From positions 124,001 to 188,000 of the forward strand of contig NZ_JBAHUR010000001.1 of assembly GCF_036689815.1 (NCBI RefSeq): 64,000 bases of DNA, given 5' to 3'. The notes beneath the pieces are model-generated. The model ran no database searches. It was not told the origin of the DNA and worked only from the letters and a program-made list of their open reading frames with translations. Both the position numbers and the translations under genes were made by a program. Shown in pieces: positions 63,479 to 64,000 of the stretch (within the stretch, counting starts at the first letter, position 1; every line of letters begins with the position of its first letter). The DNA is from Magnetovibrio sp. PR-2. Lineage in GTDB: Bacteria; Pseudomonadota; Alphaproteobacteria; Rhodospirillales; Magnetovibrionaceae.

Positions 63479-64000
63479 TCAATCCGCCCGATCTGAGCAC
63501 GCCGCAATCTCCCGGCGCAAAATGTCGAGATTGTTGGCCACCCCTTGCGTCTTCGGATGCTCCGCCCCATAGGCCGCCAACAAAATTCCATGGGCACGCT
63601 CCATCAAAGGCTCGGCCTTGTCCAACCGATGGGTGTCATAATAGAGCGAGGCTAAATTGTTGAGTCGGGTGGCGACTTTGGGATGGTTTGGTCCAAAGGC
63701 ATTTTCGTCGATGTTCAGGGCGCGTTCCATCAAAGGCTCGGCCTTTTCCAACCGATGGGTGGCATGATAGAGCTGGGCTAAATTATTGAGTCGGATGGCG
63801 ACCTTGGGATGGTCCGGTCCAAAGGCGTTTTCGTGGATTTTCAGTGCGCGTTCCATCAAAGGCTCCGCCTTGTCCAACCGATTGGTGGCTTTATAGTGCA
63901 GCGCCAAATTGTTGAGGACGATTGCTGTCAGTGGAGCATCCGAAGAGAGATGTTGGTCTGCCAGTTCCTGCGCCGCGGTTAAAACGTTTTCGCCTTGTGA
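63479..64000 (-). CDS. Tetratricopeptide-repeat (kinesin-light-chain type) protein, 5' end beyond the window
   Basis: The frame is open to the window edge, so the start is missing; at least 173 residues are visible. Three near-identical 42-residue repeats carry LNNLAxLYxxTxRLxKAEPLMERALxIxENAFGPxHPKVAxR. The last is divergent and ends in an acidic-basic tail. This is the TPR-10/12 type found in signalling or scaffold proteins, and the protein probably continues with more repeats or an effector domain upstream. The repeats are also near-identical at DNA level (126-nt units), which suggests recent duplication and possible copy-number variation. Confidence 0.85.
   Translation of the reverse strand, partial: SQGENVLTAAQELADQHLSSDAPLTAIVLNNLALHYKATNRLDKAEPLMERALKIHENAFGPDHPKVAIRLNNLAQLYHATHRLEKAEPLMERALNIDENAFGPNHPKVATRLNNLASLYYDTHRLDKAEPLMERAHGILLAAYGAEHPKTQGVANNLDILRREIAACSDRAD

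Overview
The window is a gene-dense stretch of a chromosome from an alphaproteobacterium. The gene order fits the Rhodospirillales and their relatives. The evidence is the block rho-hemJ-hemH-hemE // ppsR-maf-aroE-coaE-dnaQ-secB-fxsA-tim44-mltA, the his block hisB-DUF2628-hisH-hisA-hisF-hisE-HIT, rdgB-rph // hrcA-grpE-dnaK-dnaJ, and a TimA/Tim44-domain protein. Base composition is moderately GC-rich, with one clearly AT-rich island. No rRNA or complete tRNA gene, CRISPR array or transposase was seen. The species cannot be named from the sequence alone.

Layout. 1-5.2 kb: qor, then a minus-strand run of rho and the late haem genes hemJ, hemH, hemE. 5.2-5.7 kb: an intergenic region whose position between hemE and ppsR, AT-rich tract and DnaA-box-like sites mark it as the probable replication origin. 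The genes diverge on both sides of it. 5.7-18.6 kb: ppsR, maf, aroE, coaE, dnaQ, a monooxygenase-fold protein, secB and fxsA (minus strand), tim44, mltA, the lactate-utilisation operon lutABC, an Smr protein, an SMR efflux pump, an XRE regulator and a methyltransferase. 18.6-20.1 kb: an AT-rich accessory island with palindromes and two or three orphan genes, the first resembling a divergent MraZ-like DNA-binding protein. 20.1-31.7 kb: hslUV, the histidine operon, an HIT hydrolase, a GNAT acetyltransferase, comM, a LysE exporter, gshB, a SirB1-like protein, a BON lipoprotein and yraN.

31.8-41.9 kb: an LpoA-like lipoprotein, hemW, a possible secreted zinc peptidase, rdgB, rph and the heat-shock block hrcA-grpE-dnaK-dnaJ. 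42-49.5 kb: a possible PD-(D/E)XK protein, dapB, small unknown and membrane proteins, an adenylate cyclase, an AraC-alkyltransferase fusion, endonuclease III with an in-frame TGA at an iron-sulphur cysteine, a lipoprotein and an EI24 membrane protein. 49.6-64 kb: intergenic palindromic repeats, a pentapeptide-like membrane protein, an adenosine-kinase-type sugar kinase, typA, a globin-coupled diguanylate cyclase, arfB, a secreted hydrolase, a PAS histidine kinase, an ampG-type permease, ppa, a macrodomain protein, envelope proteins and a TPR protein cut by the window edge.

Most genes are housekeeping. The main points for follow-up are the TGA that replaces Cys194 of endonuclease III, the AT-rich cassette with the MraZ-like protein, the hemE-ppsR origin, a His/Met-rich tail on FxsA, the secreted HExxH protein, the four-hairpin leader of typA, and the families of intergenic palindromes.
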